Positions 34,799-43,574 of a stretch of 64,000 nt of DNA are shown here, one piece after another. The notes beneath the pieces were generated by a model. The model saw only the letters and a program-made list of their open reading frames with translations. It had not been told where the DNA came from and searched no databases. This DNA comes from JACKFB01 sp041389525 (GTDB lineage: Bacteria; Myxococcota_A; UBA9042; PHBI01; JACKFB01). The translations under genes were made by a program, and so were the position numbers. How positions within the stretch are numbered: the stretch's first letter is position 1; the number at the start of each line of letters is the position of its first letter. The stretch spans positions 124,001-188,000 of the forward strand of contig JAWKRR010000003.1 of the NCBI GenBank assembly GCA_041389525.1. The letters are read 5' to 3'.

Positions 34799-35901
34799 TA
34801 TGCGTCGCGCTTGAAAGCCCGGTTGTAGAAAGCCCACGCCACGCTCTTGGTGGGCCGCATGAAGCGCACTTCGCCGAAGAAGCGTCGGAACTCCGCCTGC
34901 GTAGCGGCGCCGGTGAGCAGCCAGAGCGCCGCGCGCGAGACGTCGTCGGCGCGGTCCATGATGTTGCGGTAGCTGCGCGGCACGTCGTCGATCCCGTCGA
35001 TGACCTCTCGCAAGATCTGGGCCTGCCGCTCGAGCAGGTCGGGGGACACCCCGTGGATGGCGGCGAGCCGCTGGGTCAGCGACGGGTTGAACGCCGCGGC
35101 GAACTGACTCTCGACCAGGGCCGCGTCCCGCTGGGCGCGCCGTGCCGCGGTCTGCTCCCATTGGGCTTCCAGGGTCGGGCGGACGTGGTCGCTGGTGAGC
35201 TTCAGCGGGACGCTGGGGAGCGCGGCCGCGTCAAACACCAGATCTCGGACGATCTCTTGGAGCTTGCGGACGCTGGCCAGCTCGGTCTCGCGCACGCTCT
35301 CGGCGATGTCGGCCTTTGCCTGGCGCGAGAAGCCGCGACAGCCCTCGAGGCCAGCCTCGGGCGCTGTGGTCGCGAAGAAGTGGTCGACCAACTCCCAGAT
35401 GTCTTCCTCGCGCTGGTGCAGCGGCTTCAACTCGATGCGGGTCGCCGGGCGGCGTCGGGTCGCCGTCGGGCTGCCGACGTCGTGGAGCGAGACGACGAGC
35501 ACGTCGGCGTCGGTCGCGTCGAGCACGCTGCCCAACATCGAGCGCCCGTCCGCCGTGAGCCGGTCGACCCCTTCGAGGACCAAGGTCCCGGACACCGCCT
35601 CACCCGCGGCGAGCTGAATTCGCTCGCGGAGCGCGTCTGCGGTCGCTGGCGCGGCGCAGTCGACATCCACGCGTGCGCCGGAGCGTCCGAGGAGATCGGC
35701 CGCGGCCGCGTGGGCGGCGTGGGTGACGAGATGCCGCCCGCTGCCCTCCGCTCCGCTGACCTCGATGACGTCGCGCGCGCCTCGCAGCACGAGCTTCGCT
35801 TGGAGGTCTCGAACCAACCCGTCGCGGAGTCGGCCGCCGACCACGCCGACGGCGTCGAGACTGCGCACGAGGCGGCTTTGGAGTTCCGGTGTTTGCAGCA
35901 T
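34798..35901 (-). CDS. Degenerate sigma-54-activator-like AAA protein
   Basis: This 367-residue protein starts at an ATG preceded by GGAG. Residues 1-250 follow the AAA+ layout of NtrC-type activators. The P-loop position is GAEGSGRHLV (50-59), with Arg for Lys. A Walker B-like strand is GTLVLEGVDRLTADG, lacking the usual DE pair. A sensor/lid block is IELKPLHQREEDIWELVDHFF, the counterpart of 'lPpLreR.eDI..L..hfl'. No GAFTGA loop and no C-terminal Fis helix-turn-helix are seen. The final 110 residues are helical and unassigned. It may be an ATPase-dead scaffold or co-regulator for the overlapping winged-helix gene. Confidence 0.65.
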   Translation of the reverse strand: MLQTPELQSRLVRSLDAVGVVGGRLRDGLVRDLQAKLVLRGARDVIEVSGAEGSGRHLVTHAAHAAAADLLGRSGARVDVDCAAPATADALRERIQLAAGEAVSGTLVLEGVDRLTADGRSMLGSVLDATDADVLVVSLHDVGSPTATRRRPATRIELKPLHQREEDIWELVDHFFATTAPEAGLEGCRGFSRQAKADIAESVRETELASVRKLQEIVRDLVFDAAALPSVPLKLTSDHVRPTLEAQWEQTAARRAQRDAALVESQFAAAFNPSLTQRLAAIHGVSPDLLERQAQILREVIDGIDDVPRSYRNIMDRADDVSRAALWLLTGAATQAEFRRFFGEVRFMRPTKSVAWAFYNRAFKRDA

Positions 35902-36191
35902 GGGGCGTTCTCCAGTTGGGGACGCACCAGTGCCGGCGCATTCCGCGCGGAGATAATAGGTGGCGCCCACGCGCGGGGCAAGGCTGAGGACCCGTCGCGC
36001 TCGCCGTCACGCGCCTCCGCTTCCAGCGCCTGACAGCGGCCCGACCAAGAGACCTCCCGTCGCGCCTGCTTGGCGGCGCGGCGCAGGGCGGCGTTGCACC
36101 TCGTCGCAGCGCTACAGCGCGACTCCTCGGCGCGTCTCGCCGCACACCACGGGGCCAAGCACCCGTTCGGTCCGCTCTGTGGTTCGGGACT

Positions 36192-37793
36192 CTAGGGCGA
36201 CTCGACGAGCCGCCACGCCGGCAGCGCGGCGAGGTCTGCGGGTCGGGCCACCGACGGCACGGGCTCCACCTCGCGCGCGTCCCCGATGGCGAATCTCGCC
36301 CGCGCGCCGATGAGCAGCGCCCCCCCGGGGCTAGCGAGGGCGAGGTACCAGGCGGCCTCGGCGTCGACGTCGCCCAACACCAGCCCCCGCTCCGGGTCGG
36401 CAGCCTCTCGGTCGGCGCGCATCACCAGCCCGCCGTGCAGGGTCACCGGCGGACCGCCGGCCTCCTCGAAGGCCGGCAGAGACGCGCGCAGCGTGTCGAA
36501 GAGCTGGATCGCGCGCAGCACGACCTGGCGCCCCGATTCCCCAGGCGCCAGCAGGCCAACGAAGGCTCGGGCCGACGCCAGGGCGGGCTCCTGGACCCAG
36601 CCGCCCGCGCGCTCGACCCGTGCACGCCACGCGCTGATCAGCGCGCTGACCTTTGGGGCGACCTCGGGCGCGTCGGCCGGGTCCTCGCCGTTGGACATCG
36701 CGAGGCTCACGTGGAGCAGCGCGACGGCGGCGCCCTGCTGCCGCGTGCCCGTGGCGACGGCGGGGACCCCGTAGAGCGTGGCGGTCTGGCCGACCAGGGT
36801 GCGGGGGCGCGTGCGGGCGAGCCCCCGCCTGCGCGTGTCGGGGGGCAATGACTCCAAGGCCTCCAGGGCCGCCAGGAGCGCGCCCACGCCCGCGTGGCGG
36901 CTGGCCCGATCGCGCGAGAGGGCCTGGCTGACGACGCCCTCGAGCGCGCGCGGCAGAACGACGCTCCCGCCGGCGGCCGCCCGCAAGCTGGGCGGGTGCT
37001 CGTGGAGGTGCATTCGGCACACCTCGGCCGGGTCGGCGTGCTGGTAGGGGCGGCGGCCGGTGAGCATCTCGAAGAGCACGACGCCGAGCGAATAGACGTC
37101 GCTGCGCCCGTCCAGTGGCTGCGCGCGGATCTGCTCCGGGCTCATGTAGGCCGGGGTGCCGAAGGCGCGCAGGGAGCCAGGCGCTGCCTGTGTGAACGCG
37201 TGGTCCGACGCGACGTAGGCGATGCCGAAGTCGATGAGCAGCGCGCGCTCGTCGGGGCCCGGCGTCCCCGTGAGTTGGACGTTGGCGGGCTTCACGTCGC
37301 GGTGCACGATGCGGCGGCTGTGGGCGTGGCCCAGCGCTTGGCAGAGTTGGATGGCGATGTGGACCGCGCGCGGCCAGGGGATGGGGCCGTGCCGCAGCGT
37401 GGCTTCGAGGCTCTCGCCGCCGAGCAGCTCCATCACCATCATGGGGTGGCCGCCCTCGGAGACGCCGAAGGCCTCGACCCCCACGATGTTGGCGTGGTCG
37501 AGGAGGCGGCTGATGCGGGCCTCGCGGAAGAAGCGCTCGACGGTGTGGGCCTGGGCCACCAGCGCCGGGTTGAGCACCTTGATGGCCACGGGGCGCGAGT
37601 CGCGCTCGCAGGTGCCGCGGTAGATGCGGCTCATGCCGCCCGCGGCGATAGGGGCGCTCAACACGTAGTCGCCGAATCGCGAGGCGGTGACGGGCCAATC
37701 GCGCGGGAGGGGCGAGAGCGGCGACCCGTGCACGGGGCAGCGCTCGAGGGCGGTGAAGTAGCGGCGGCAGGCCGGGCAGAAGGTGCGGTTCAT
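36192..37793 (-). CDS. Ser/Thr protein kinase fused to a degenerate class III cyclase-like domain
   Basis: This 533-residue protein opens with a zinc-ribbon-like CPACRRYFTALERCPVHG (residues 6-23). A complete Hanks-type kinase follows (about 40-310), with VAIKVL (Lys72), HRDVKPAN (164-171), DFG (188-190), GTPAYMSPEQ and DGRSDVYSLGVVLFEMLTG. The C-terminal 160 residues (about 370-530) resemble an adenylate/guanylate cyclase fold: APKVSALISAWRARVERAGGWVQ, VTLHGGLVMRADREA and GLVLGDVDAEAAWYLALASPGGALL. The metal-binding aspartates are not evident, so it is probably a sensor rather than an active cyclase. No membrane helix is seen. The ATG overlaps the stop of the NatB-CPBP gene (ATGA). Confidence 0.85.
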   Translation of the reverse strand: MNRTFCPACRRYFTALERCPVHGSPLSPLPRDWPVTASRFGDYVLSAPIAAGGMSRIYRGTCERDSRPVAIKVLNPALVAQAHTVERFFREARISRLLDHANIVGVEAFGVSEGGHPMMVMELLGGESLEATLRHGPIPWPRAVHIAIQLCQALGHAHSRRIVHRDVKPANVQLTGTPGPDERALLIDFGIAYVASDHAFTQAAPGSLRAFGTPAYMSPEQIRAQPLDGRSDVYSLGVVLFEMLTGRRPYQHADPAEVCRMHLHEHPPSLRAAAGGSVVLPRALEGVVSQALSRDRASRHAGVGALLAALEALESLPPDTRRRGLARTRPRTLVGQTATLYGVPAVATGTRQQGAAVALLHVSLAMSNGEDPADAPEVAPKVSALISAWRARVERAGGWVQEPALASARAFVGLLAPGESGRQVVLRAIQLFDTLRASLPAFEEAGGPPVTLHGGLVMRADREAADPERGLVLGDVDAEAAWYLALASPGGALLIGARARFAIGDAREVEPVPSVARPADLAALPAWRLVESP

Positions 37794-39805
37794 GGCGGGG
37801 GCGGGGCGCCTCGGCCGGTGGAGCGGCGGACCCGGTGGTAGAGCAGCGCCAGACCGAAGGCCGGGACCGCCAGCCACGCCAAGATCGGCGTGCCCATCAG
37901 CACATCTTCGGGGAGGTAGAGCTGAGACGACAGGGCGAGGCCGTTGTGGAGCGCGTGGAGGATGACCGCGGGCCAGATGCTGCCGCTGTAGATGACCAGG
38001 GCGGCTTGGATGAGGCCGATGAGGAAGGTCGTAGGCATCTGGGCCCACTGCAGGTGGTAGAGGGCGAAGAGCCCGGCCGAGATCAGGATGGCGTGTCGAT
38101 TCCGCAGGCGGCGCCTGAGCGATTGGAGGACGAAGCCGCGGAAGAGGGCCTCCTCGCAGACGGCGGGGGCGATGGCGACGCCGAGGAAGAGCGGGACCGC
38201 GGTGAGGGGGTCGGCGCCCAGCGCGGCGAGGGCTTCGCCGAGGGCCTGCATGCCGGGGCTGGGGACGGGGATCCAGTCGCCGGTGAGGCTGTGCAGCACG
38301 CGCAGGGCGGCGAGCCAGAGGCCCGAGCCGATGGCGAAGGAGGTGACCAGCGCCCACACGGGCGGGCGGCGGAGGGCGAAGGTCGCGGTGGGGTCCAGGC
38401 GCAGGGCGGCTACGGCGATGACCGGGGGGCCCAGGATGAAGACCCACTGGGTGGCGTGGATGATGGCGAGGATGGGCGCGCCGGACATGGCGAGGGTGCC
38501 GTAGAACATGGCCAGCAGCACCAGGGCGAGCACGGTGGTGACCTCGCCGGGGGTCGGGACGGGGGGGCGGCTGAGGCCGGCGGCGCGGCGGCGGAAGAGC
38601 GCGCTGGGCCCGTCGTCGCCGAGGAGGACCGACTGCATGGAGAAGACGCGCGCGGCGAGGGTCAGCGCGAGGGCCGCGAACGCGAGGGTCGAGAGCGCGG
38701 TGATGGCCAGCAGGGGCCAGGCGACCTCACCCAGGAGCAGCTGTTTCATCGCCAGCGCCAAGTTCACGACGGGCATGGCCGCGGTGCTGGCGGTGAGCGT
38801 CACGCCCGGGAGGCTCGAGATCATCAGGGGGAAGATGCACAGCAGATACAGGGGCGTCAGGTAGCTTTGGGCGTCCTTGAAGCTGCGGGCGGTGACGGCG
38901 ACGGCCATCATCAGCGCGCCGAACATCATGCCGAGCAGCACCATGGCCACCAGCAGCAGCAGGAGCGGCAGCGGCGCGACCGAGAAGGCGATCTGGCCTT
39001 GGATCTCCTCAGGCAGCGGGATGCTCAGGGCGACCAGACCCAGCGCCAGGAGGTTCAGCGCGCCGGTGAGGATCGAGAGCGTCACCACCGCCGCGAACTT
39101 GCCCGCGACGATGCTGATGGACGGGATGGGCGCGGTGAGCAGCGTCTGCAGGGTGCCGCGCTCTTTTTCGCCGGCGGTCAGGTCGATGGCCGGGTAGAAG
39201 GCCGCGCCGATCATCAGGAAGCTGACCAGCATCGGCAGGATCTGGCCGAGGATGAAGCCGCCTTGTCTCGCTGGCGGGGCGATGTTGTCGGTCTTTAGCG
39301 AGATGGGATCGATGTATTCGGGGCTCAGCTTGGCCTTGGTGAGGCGGGCGGCGCGCACGGACTCGACGAAGTCCGAGATGGCCTTGCGCAGGCGGCTCTC
39401 CCCCTCGTGAGAGCGGTCGCTCGAGCCGTCGAAGACGATGCCGACGGGGATCTGACCGCCCGCAGCCAGCCCCTCGATGGCGGCCGGCGGGACCGTGACG
39501 GCGGCGGCGACACGGCCCGCGCTGACGGCGCTCTTGGCGTTGTCGACCGTGACGATCTCGCTGTCGGGCAAGGCGTCGAGGGCGGCCTGGAGCTCAGCCG
39601 GGACCGGGCTGCCCTCCACGCCCAAGCTGAGGTGGTCGGCCTCGATCTTCTCCTGCTGCGCCAGCGTGGCCTGGCTGAGCCCGATGAAGACCAGCGGGTA
39701 GATGACCAGCGGCAGCACGACCATGATGACCAGGGTCTTACGGTCGCGCAGGGCCTCCAGCAGCTCTTTGGCCCAGATGATGCGGGCGGCGAGGGCTGGG
39801 CTCAC
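37790..39805 (-). CDS. NatB-type ABC permease fused to a CPBP-family intramembrane protease
   Basis: This 671-residue protein has an ABC-2/NatB-like half (about 1-410). It comprises an N-terminal helix, a long extracytoplasmic loop (about 45-185) and five more helices including LTAGEKERGTLQTLLTAPI, the permease coupling motif. The second half (about 430-660) is a CPBP (Abi) metalloprotease-like domain with EEALFRGFVLQSLRRRL (EExxxR), LYHLQWAQM and HALHNG in order. NatAB exports Na+ or other substrates; CPBP proteins cleave prenylated or membrane peptides. The fusion suggests export coupled to proteolytic processing. It overlaps the NatA-type ATPase gene upstream and the kinase downstream, each by four bases. 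Confidence 0.87.
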   Translation of the reverse strand: MSPALAARIIWAKELLEALRDRKTLVIMVVLPLVIYPLVFIGLSQATLAQQEKIEADHLSLGVEGSPVPAELQAALDALPDSEIVTVDNAKSAVSAGRVAAAVTVPPAAIEGLAAGGQIPVGIVFDGSSDRSHEGESRLRKAISDFVESVRAARLTKAKLSPEYIDPISLKTDNIAPPARQGGFILGQILPMLVSFLMIGAAFYPAIDLTAGEKERGTLQTLLTAPIPSISIVAGKFAAVVTLSILTGALNLLALGLVALSIPLPEEIQGQIAFSVAPLPLLLLLVAMVLLGMMFGALMMAVAVTARSFKDAQSYLTPLYLLCIFPLMISSLPGVTLTASTAAMPVVNLALAMKQLLLGEVAWPLLAITALSTLAFAALALTLAARVFSMQSVLLGDDGPSALFRRRAAGLSRPPVPTPGEVTTVLALVLLAMFYGTLAMSGAPILAIIHATQWVFILGPPVIAVAALRLDPTATFALRRPPVWALVTSFAIGSGLWLAALRVLHSLTGDWIPVPSPGMQALGEALAALGADPLTAVPLFLGVAIAPAVCEEALFRGFVLQSLRRRLRNRHAILISAGLFALYHLQWAQMPTTFLIGLIQAALVIYSGSIWPAVILHALHNGLALSSQLYLPEDVLMGTPILAWLAVPAFGLALLYHRVRRSTGRGAPPPP

Positions 39806-40581
39806 AGGCCCTCCACGGCGTGGCGCTCGCCCAGCAGCGCGAAGAAGCCCTGCGCGAGGGTGGGGGCCCCCGAGGCTTCACGCAGCGCCTCCAGCGTCCC
39901 CTCGGCCTTGATCTGCCCGTGGTGGATGATCGCGGCGCGGTCACAGATCAGCTCGACCTCGGCCAGGATATGGGTCGAGAGGATGACGGCCTTGCCACGG
40001 TCGGCCTCGGCCCGAAAGAAGCGCAGGACTTCACTGGCCGCCAGGATGTCGAGGCCGCTGGTCGGCTCGTCGAGGATGAGCACGGGCGGGTCGTGCAGGA
40101 CCGCGCGCGCGATGGAGACCCGCTGCTTCTGCCCGGTCGAGAAGGTCTCGGCGCGGCGATCTGCGAACTCGCCCAGGCCCATCGCGTCGACCAAGGCCTC
40201 GATGCGCGCGGCGAGCCATGCGGGCTCGAGCCCATGCAAGCGCCCGATATAGCGCAGGATTTCCCGCGCGGTAAGCCGGCCATACAGCCCGGTGTCGCCG
40301 GTCAGGTAGCCGAGTCGGCGCCGCACGCCCACAGGGTCGGCTGCGACGTCCACGCCCGCGACCCACGCCCGCCCCGCCTGCGCGTTGAGCAGGGTCGCCA
40401 GGATGCGCATCGCCGTCGTCTTGCCCGCGCCGTTGGGGCCCAGCAGCCCCACGACCGTGCCCGGCGCGACGTCGAGGTCGATGCCGTCGACCGCCACGAC
40501 CTCGCCGAAATGCCGCCGCAGTCCGCGCGCGGCGATGCCGTCGTGAGGGGACGTCGCGCCGTCCGCGCCACCCCACGACAC
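39802..40581 (-). CDS. ABC transporter ATP-binding protein, NatA type
   Basis: This 259-residue protein has Walker A GLLGPNGAGKTTAMR, Q-loop region LGYLTGDTGLYGRLTARE, signature FSTGQKQRVSIARAVLHDPPVLILDEPTSGLD and the H-loop ILSTHILAEVE. It would power the NatB-CPBP permease encoded next (four-base overlap). The signature STGQKQR instead of LSGGQ is typical of NatA/antibiotic-export ATPases. The start is set at GTG 40581 because GGGAGG lies 5-6 bases upstream. The TTG at 40596, overlapping the previous stop, is possible but has no such site. Confidence 0.9.
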   Translation of the reverse strand: MSWGGADGATSPHDGIAARGLRRHFGEVVAVDGIDLDVAPGTVVGLLGPNGAGKTTAMRILATLLNAQAGRAWVAGVDVAADPVGVRRRLGYLTGDTGLYGRLTAREILRYIGRLHGLEPAWLAARIEALVDAMGLGEFADRRAETFSTGQKQRVSIARAVLHDPPVLILDEPTSGLDILAASEVLRFFRAEADRGKAVILSTHILAEVELICDRAAIIHHGQIKAEGTLEALREASGAPTLAQGFFALLGERHAVEGL

Positions 40582-40592
40582 GCCGTCCTCCC

Positions 40593-41150
40593 TCAACGCG
40601 CCGCCCTGCCGCGCAGCTCAGCCAGCAGCTCCGCCACGCTGGCCTCCAACGCGCCGAGATCGCCGTCGTTCATCACCACGCGGTCCGCCAACGCCAACGT
40701 CGCGGCGACCTGCTGCGCCCGCGGGTCGTCGCTCTTGGACTCCCGCGCCTCAAGCTCCGCGAAGGTCTCCCACTCGGTGGGATCGCCGATTCGCGCGCGC
40801 TGCTTGAGTCGCTCGAACCTCACCCGCGCGTCCGCGTCCACCGCCACCAGCGTAAACCCGTCGAGGGTGCGCAGCGCCGCGACCTCCGCCGGGTTCCGGA
40901 TGGAATCCACGATGTGGTCGCCGGTCTTCACGCGCTCAAGCAACCGCTGCGCCAGCACGCCCGGCCCGCCCTCGTGGCGCAGGGTGTTCCCCATCGCCAG
41001 CAGGGCCTCGCGGCTCTCCGCCTGCCCGCTCGCCGCCAGCTCCTCGCGGATGATGTCCGACAGCGAGTGGTACTGAAACCCGCCTCGCAGCAGCACCTCC
41101 GCCACCGTGCCCTTCCCCGCGGCGTACTTGCCGGTCAGTCCAACGATCAC
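40593..41150 (-). CDS. P-loop nucleotide kinase-like protein (dephospho-CoA kinase/UPF0200-like)
   Basis: This 185-residue protein begins VIVGLTGKYAAGKGTVAEVL, with P-loop GKYAAGKGT at residues 5-13. It continues with FQYHSLSDIIREEL, then DHIVDSIRNPAEVAALRTLDGFTLVAVDADARVRFERLKQRAR. The 'DsIRn.aEv..lr' block is like UPF0200 and dephospho-CoA-kinase-like proteins. The reaction is not certain (nucleoside monophosphate or CoA-precursor phosphorylation). GTG 41150 is chosen because the family begins right there; a TTG at 41177 adds nine residues. It is the first gene of the overlapping ABC/kinase operon and follows the DUF2169 gene by about 34 bases. Confidence 0.75.
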   Translation of the reverse strand: MIVGLTGKYAAGKGTVAEVLLRGGFQYHSLSDIIREELAASGQAESREALLAMGNTLRHEGGPGVLAQRLLERVKTGDHIVDSIRNPAEVAALRTLDGFTLVAVDADARVRFERLKQRARIGDPTEWETFAELEARESKSDDPRAQQVAATLALADRVVMNDGDLGALEASVAELLAELRGRAAR

Positions 41151-41184
41151 GCGCCACGCCCCGCGGCCACTCGGCAAGCCCTCA

Positions 41185-43488
41185 TCACGCGTCCTCCTCG
41201 TCGTCGTCTTCGTCTTCCGGGCCCAGCTCTTCGATCAGCCGCTCGCGCGCCTTCTTCTTGATCGCCGCTTCCTTGGCCTCGGCCTTCTTCTTCGCCTTCG
41301 CCGCCGCGTCGTCCTCGATCCCCGGCTTGCCCTCGATGTACGGATCTTCCCAATCCTCGGTGATCCGGTGCTCGCCCTCGAGGTCGATGATGGCCGTGCC
41401 GCCCTCGTCCTTCGGCGGCCCTACCCCCTCCGACGTCGGCGCCCGCGCCACGACCTTCTTGTAGTCGCGGTCCGCCTCGGCGTCCTCGGCAAACTGCGCC
41501 GAATCGTCCTCATCGTCCGGCATGGCCTGCACGAACGAGGTGAGGCCGCCCTGCCGCACCGGCTCGCTCTCCGCCTCGCGCGCCAGGTCCATGTAGTCGA
41601 CCTGGTCCACCTCGCCCAAGCGGAACTCCAGCTTCGTCGACTCCTCGAGCTGCTCGAAGTCCCGCAGCGGGTACCAGCCGCGCCACAGCAGCTCGACCGC
41701 GGGGGTCTCGGGGGCCTCCAGGTCGATGGTCAGCGTGTCCAGCTCCAGGAAGAGCCGCGTCACCCCGCGCCCCAAATCCACAGTCGCCGTCGGGTGAATT
41801 CCCGGCAACTTGAAGAAGAGATGCCCGTCGGGGGTGAGGTGGTCGACGTACACCTCCTCGTTGCCGTTGAGCCGCTCGACCTGAAGCCACGGGTGGGCCT
41901 CCTGAGCCCACGCCGCCTGCATCACCGGGATCTCCATGGCCTCGATGCGGGCGATGGTCTCGGCGTCGTCGGGGTCCTCGGGGTCCAGGCCCTCGGTCGC
42001 CTTCTTCATGGTCGCCTTGGCGGCGTCCAGATCCCACGGCATCACGCCGGCCAGGGACGCCCGCGGGTACCAGGCGCACGGGTATGGCGCGAAGCCCGGC
42101 GGAGCAGGCATCCCCGCGAAATCCAGCTCGGCGAGGTCGAGGATCAGGTCCTCCGGCAGCAAGGGCTTGGCGGGGTCCTCGATGGACGGCAGCAGCAGGC
42201 CATCGACCGCCTCCTTGAGCGGACACACGCAGAAGCCCCGTCCCACCGGGTTGCTGGGGTTTGGTACCAACGGATACGGGCTCTCCTCGGGCTCGACCTT
42301 GGCCTTGGGCTCCGGGCGCTTGCCGGCCTCCTCGATCCAGGCGCCGCCGTCGGTGAGCTTCACGTCGCCCATCTCGTCGCTGCGGATCAGCATCGCGCCT
42401 TCGCCGTCGGTGAGCTGCGCGCGTCGCTCCAGATGCTGCGCCGAGAGGACCTCGCCCAGCTCGTCGCGGGTCTCCAGGGTCGAGATGTCGATGACCGAGG
42501 TGCCCTCCGCGAAGACCGAATCCTCCTCCGCTTCGGCCGGCTCGCCGTCCTCCTCGGCGGGCGCTTCAGGCGCTTCGGCGTCCGCCTCATCGTCGGCCGG
42601 CCGCTCCGGCACGTCCTGGCCCAAGCGAAACGGCGAGGCCACGTCGAGATGCTCCTGCGACGCCTCCTCCGCCTCGAGCCGAGCCAGCATCTCCGCGTCG
42701 AGAAAGCCCGTAGCCCCTCCCCCGCCGAACGCCTCCTCCACCTTGGCCTGCGCCGCGCTGTCGGTGGTCTTCCCCTTGTCCGCCTTCGCCTGCGCCGCCT
42801 TCTCTTCGGCCGCGATCTCCTTGCGAACCTCAGCCTCGATCTCCGCCTTCCGTTCCTTCCGCTCCTCCTTCTCGGCCTGCTTCTCCTGCGCGGCCTCCGC
42901 CATCTCCTGCACGTACTCGTCCAAGACGATGGCGGCCTTTCCGCCGTACGCGAACTCGTAGCGAAGCGGCAGCTCGGCGATGGGCGTCGGCTCACTGAAC
43001 TCGGGCGTCGGGTAGAGCTGCTCCTCGCCCTTGTCGAGCTGCTTGCGCGTCAGCATCTTCTTCGGCGCCACGTAGCGCGCGACCCGAGGGCCGATGATGC
43101 GCAGCCGGCGCTCGACGACCCCCGCGATGCGCAGCGACACCTCGAACTCGGGCACGGGCTTGCCGCCGGGCGCGTACGCCTTGCCCAGCACCATGATGTC
43201 CACTCGCGGTTTGAGCAGCGCGATCTCGGGCGGGCGCGCCACGCTCGAGTTTGCGGGGTCGTCGGGGATGTAGTGCTCGGCCGAGGGCCTCACCGGCGTG
43301 GCGTCGTCACCCGGCACGCAGGCTGCGCTGGCCAGGTCCACGAGGAAGCGCCGCTTCGCGATGATCGCGATGCCGTGAGCCCCGTCCACGCGGCGGCCGG
43401 GCATCCACATGCCCTGGTAGCCGTTGTCCTCGAAATCGGGCACCCGCGCTCTCCTGCGCTCGCACTGGCGCGTCCCGCTGAAGGTCAC
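41185..43488 (-). CDS. DUF2169-domain protein, predicted type VI secretion cargo adaptor, with large charged insertion
   Basis: This 767-residue protein begins near the DUF2169 opening (GMWMPGRRVDGAHGIAIIAKRRFLVD) and continues with DIMVLGKAYAPGGKPVPEFEVSLRIAGVVERRLRIIGPR and YEFAYGG, all typical. The domain is then interrupted by about 200 residues of Lys/Glu/Ala-rich coiled coil and acidic linker (about 185-390). It resumes with NPVGRGFC, GFAPYPCAWYPRASLAG and LNGNEEVYVDHLTPDGHLFFKLPG. DUF2169 proteins are adaptors that load effectors onto PAAR/VgrG tips. The last 110 residues are again highly charged. The start is GTG 43488. The PAAR gene lies 86 bases upstream on the same strand. Confidence 0.82.
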   Translation of the reverse strand: MTFSGTRQCERRRARVPDFEDNGYQGMWMPGRRVDGAHGIAIIAKRRFLVDLASAACVPGDDATPVRPSAEHYIPDDPANSSVARPPEIALLKPRVDIMVLGKAYAPGGKPVPEFEVSLRIAGVVERRLRIIGPRVARYVAPKKMLTRKQLDKGEEQLYPTPEFSEPTPIAELPLRYEFAYGGKAAIVLDEYVQEMAEAAQEKQAEKEERKERKAEIEAEVRKEIAAEEKAAQAKADKGKTTDSAAQAKVEEAFGGGGATGFLDAEMLARLEAEEASQEHLDVASPFRLGQDVPERPADDEADAEAPEAPAEEDGEPAEAEEDSVFAEGTSVIDISTLETRDELGEVLSAQHLERRAQLTDGEGAMLIRSDEMGDVKLTDGGAWIEEAGKRPEPKAKVEPEESPYPLVPNPSNPVGRGFCVCPLKEAVDGLLLPSIEDPAKPLLPEDLILDLAELDFAGMPAPPGFAPYPCAWYPRASLAGVMPWDLDAAKATMKKATEGLDPEDPDDAETIARIEAMEIPVMQAAWAQEAHPWLQVERLNGNEEVYVDHLTPDGHLFFKLPGIHPTATVDLGRGVTRLFLELDTLTIDLEAPETPAVELLWRGWYPLRDFEQLEESTKLEFRLGEVDQVDYMDLAREAESEPVRQGGLTSFVQAMPDDEDDSAQFAEDAEADRDYKKVVARAPTSEGVGPPKDEGGTAIIDLEGEHRITEDWEDPYIEGKPGIEDDAAAKAKKKAEAKEAAIKKKARERLIEELGPEDEDDDEEDA

Positions 43489-43574
43489 CGCGGGCGTCTG
43501 AAACGGTGCAACAGCGCGTCGCCGATCGCAACCAGCCCGCCCACGTGGTGGTTCGGGCGGGGGCCGCCCGCGGC

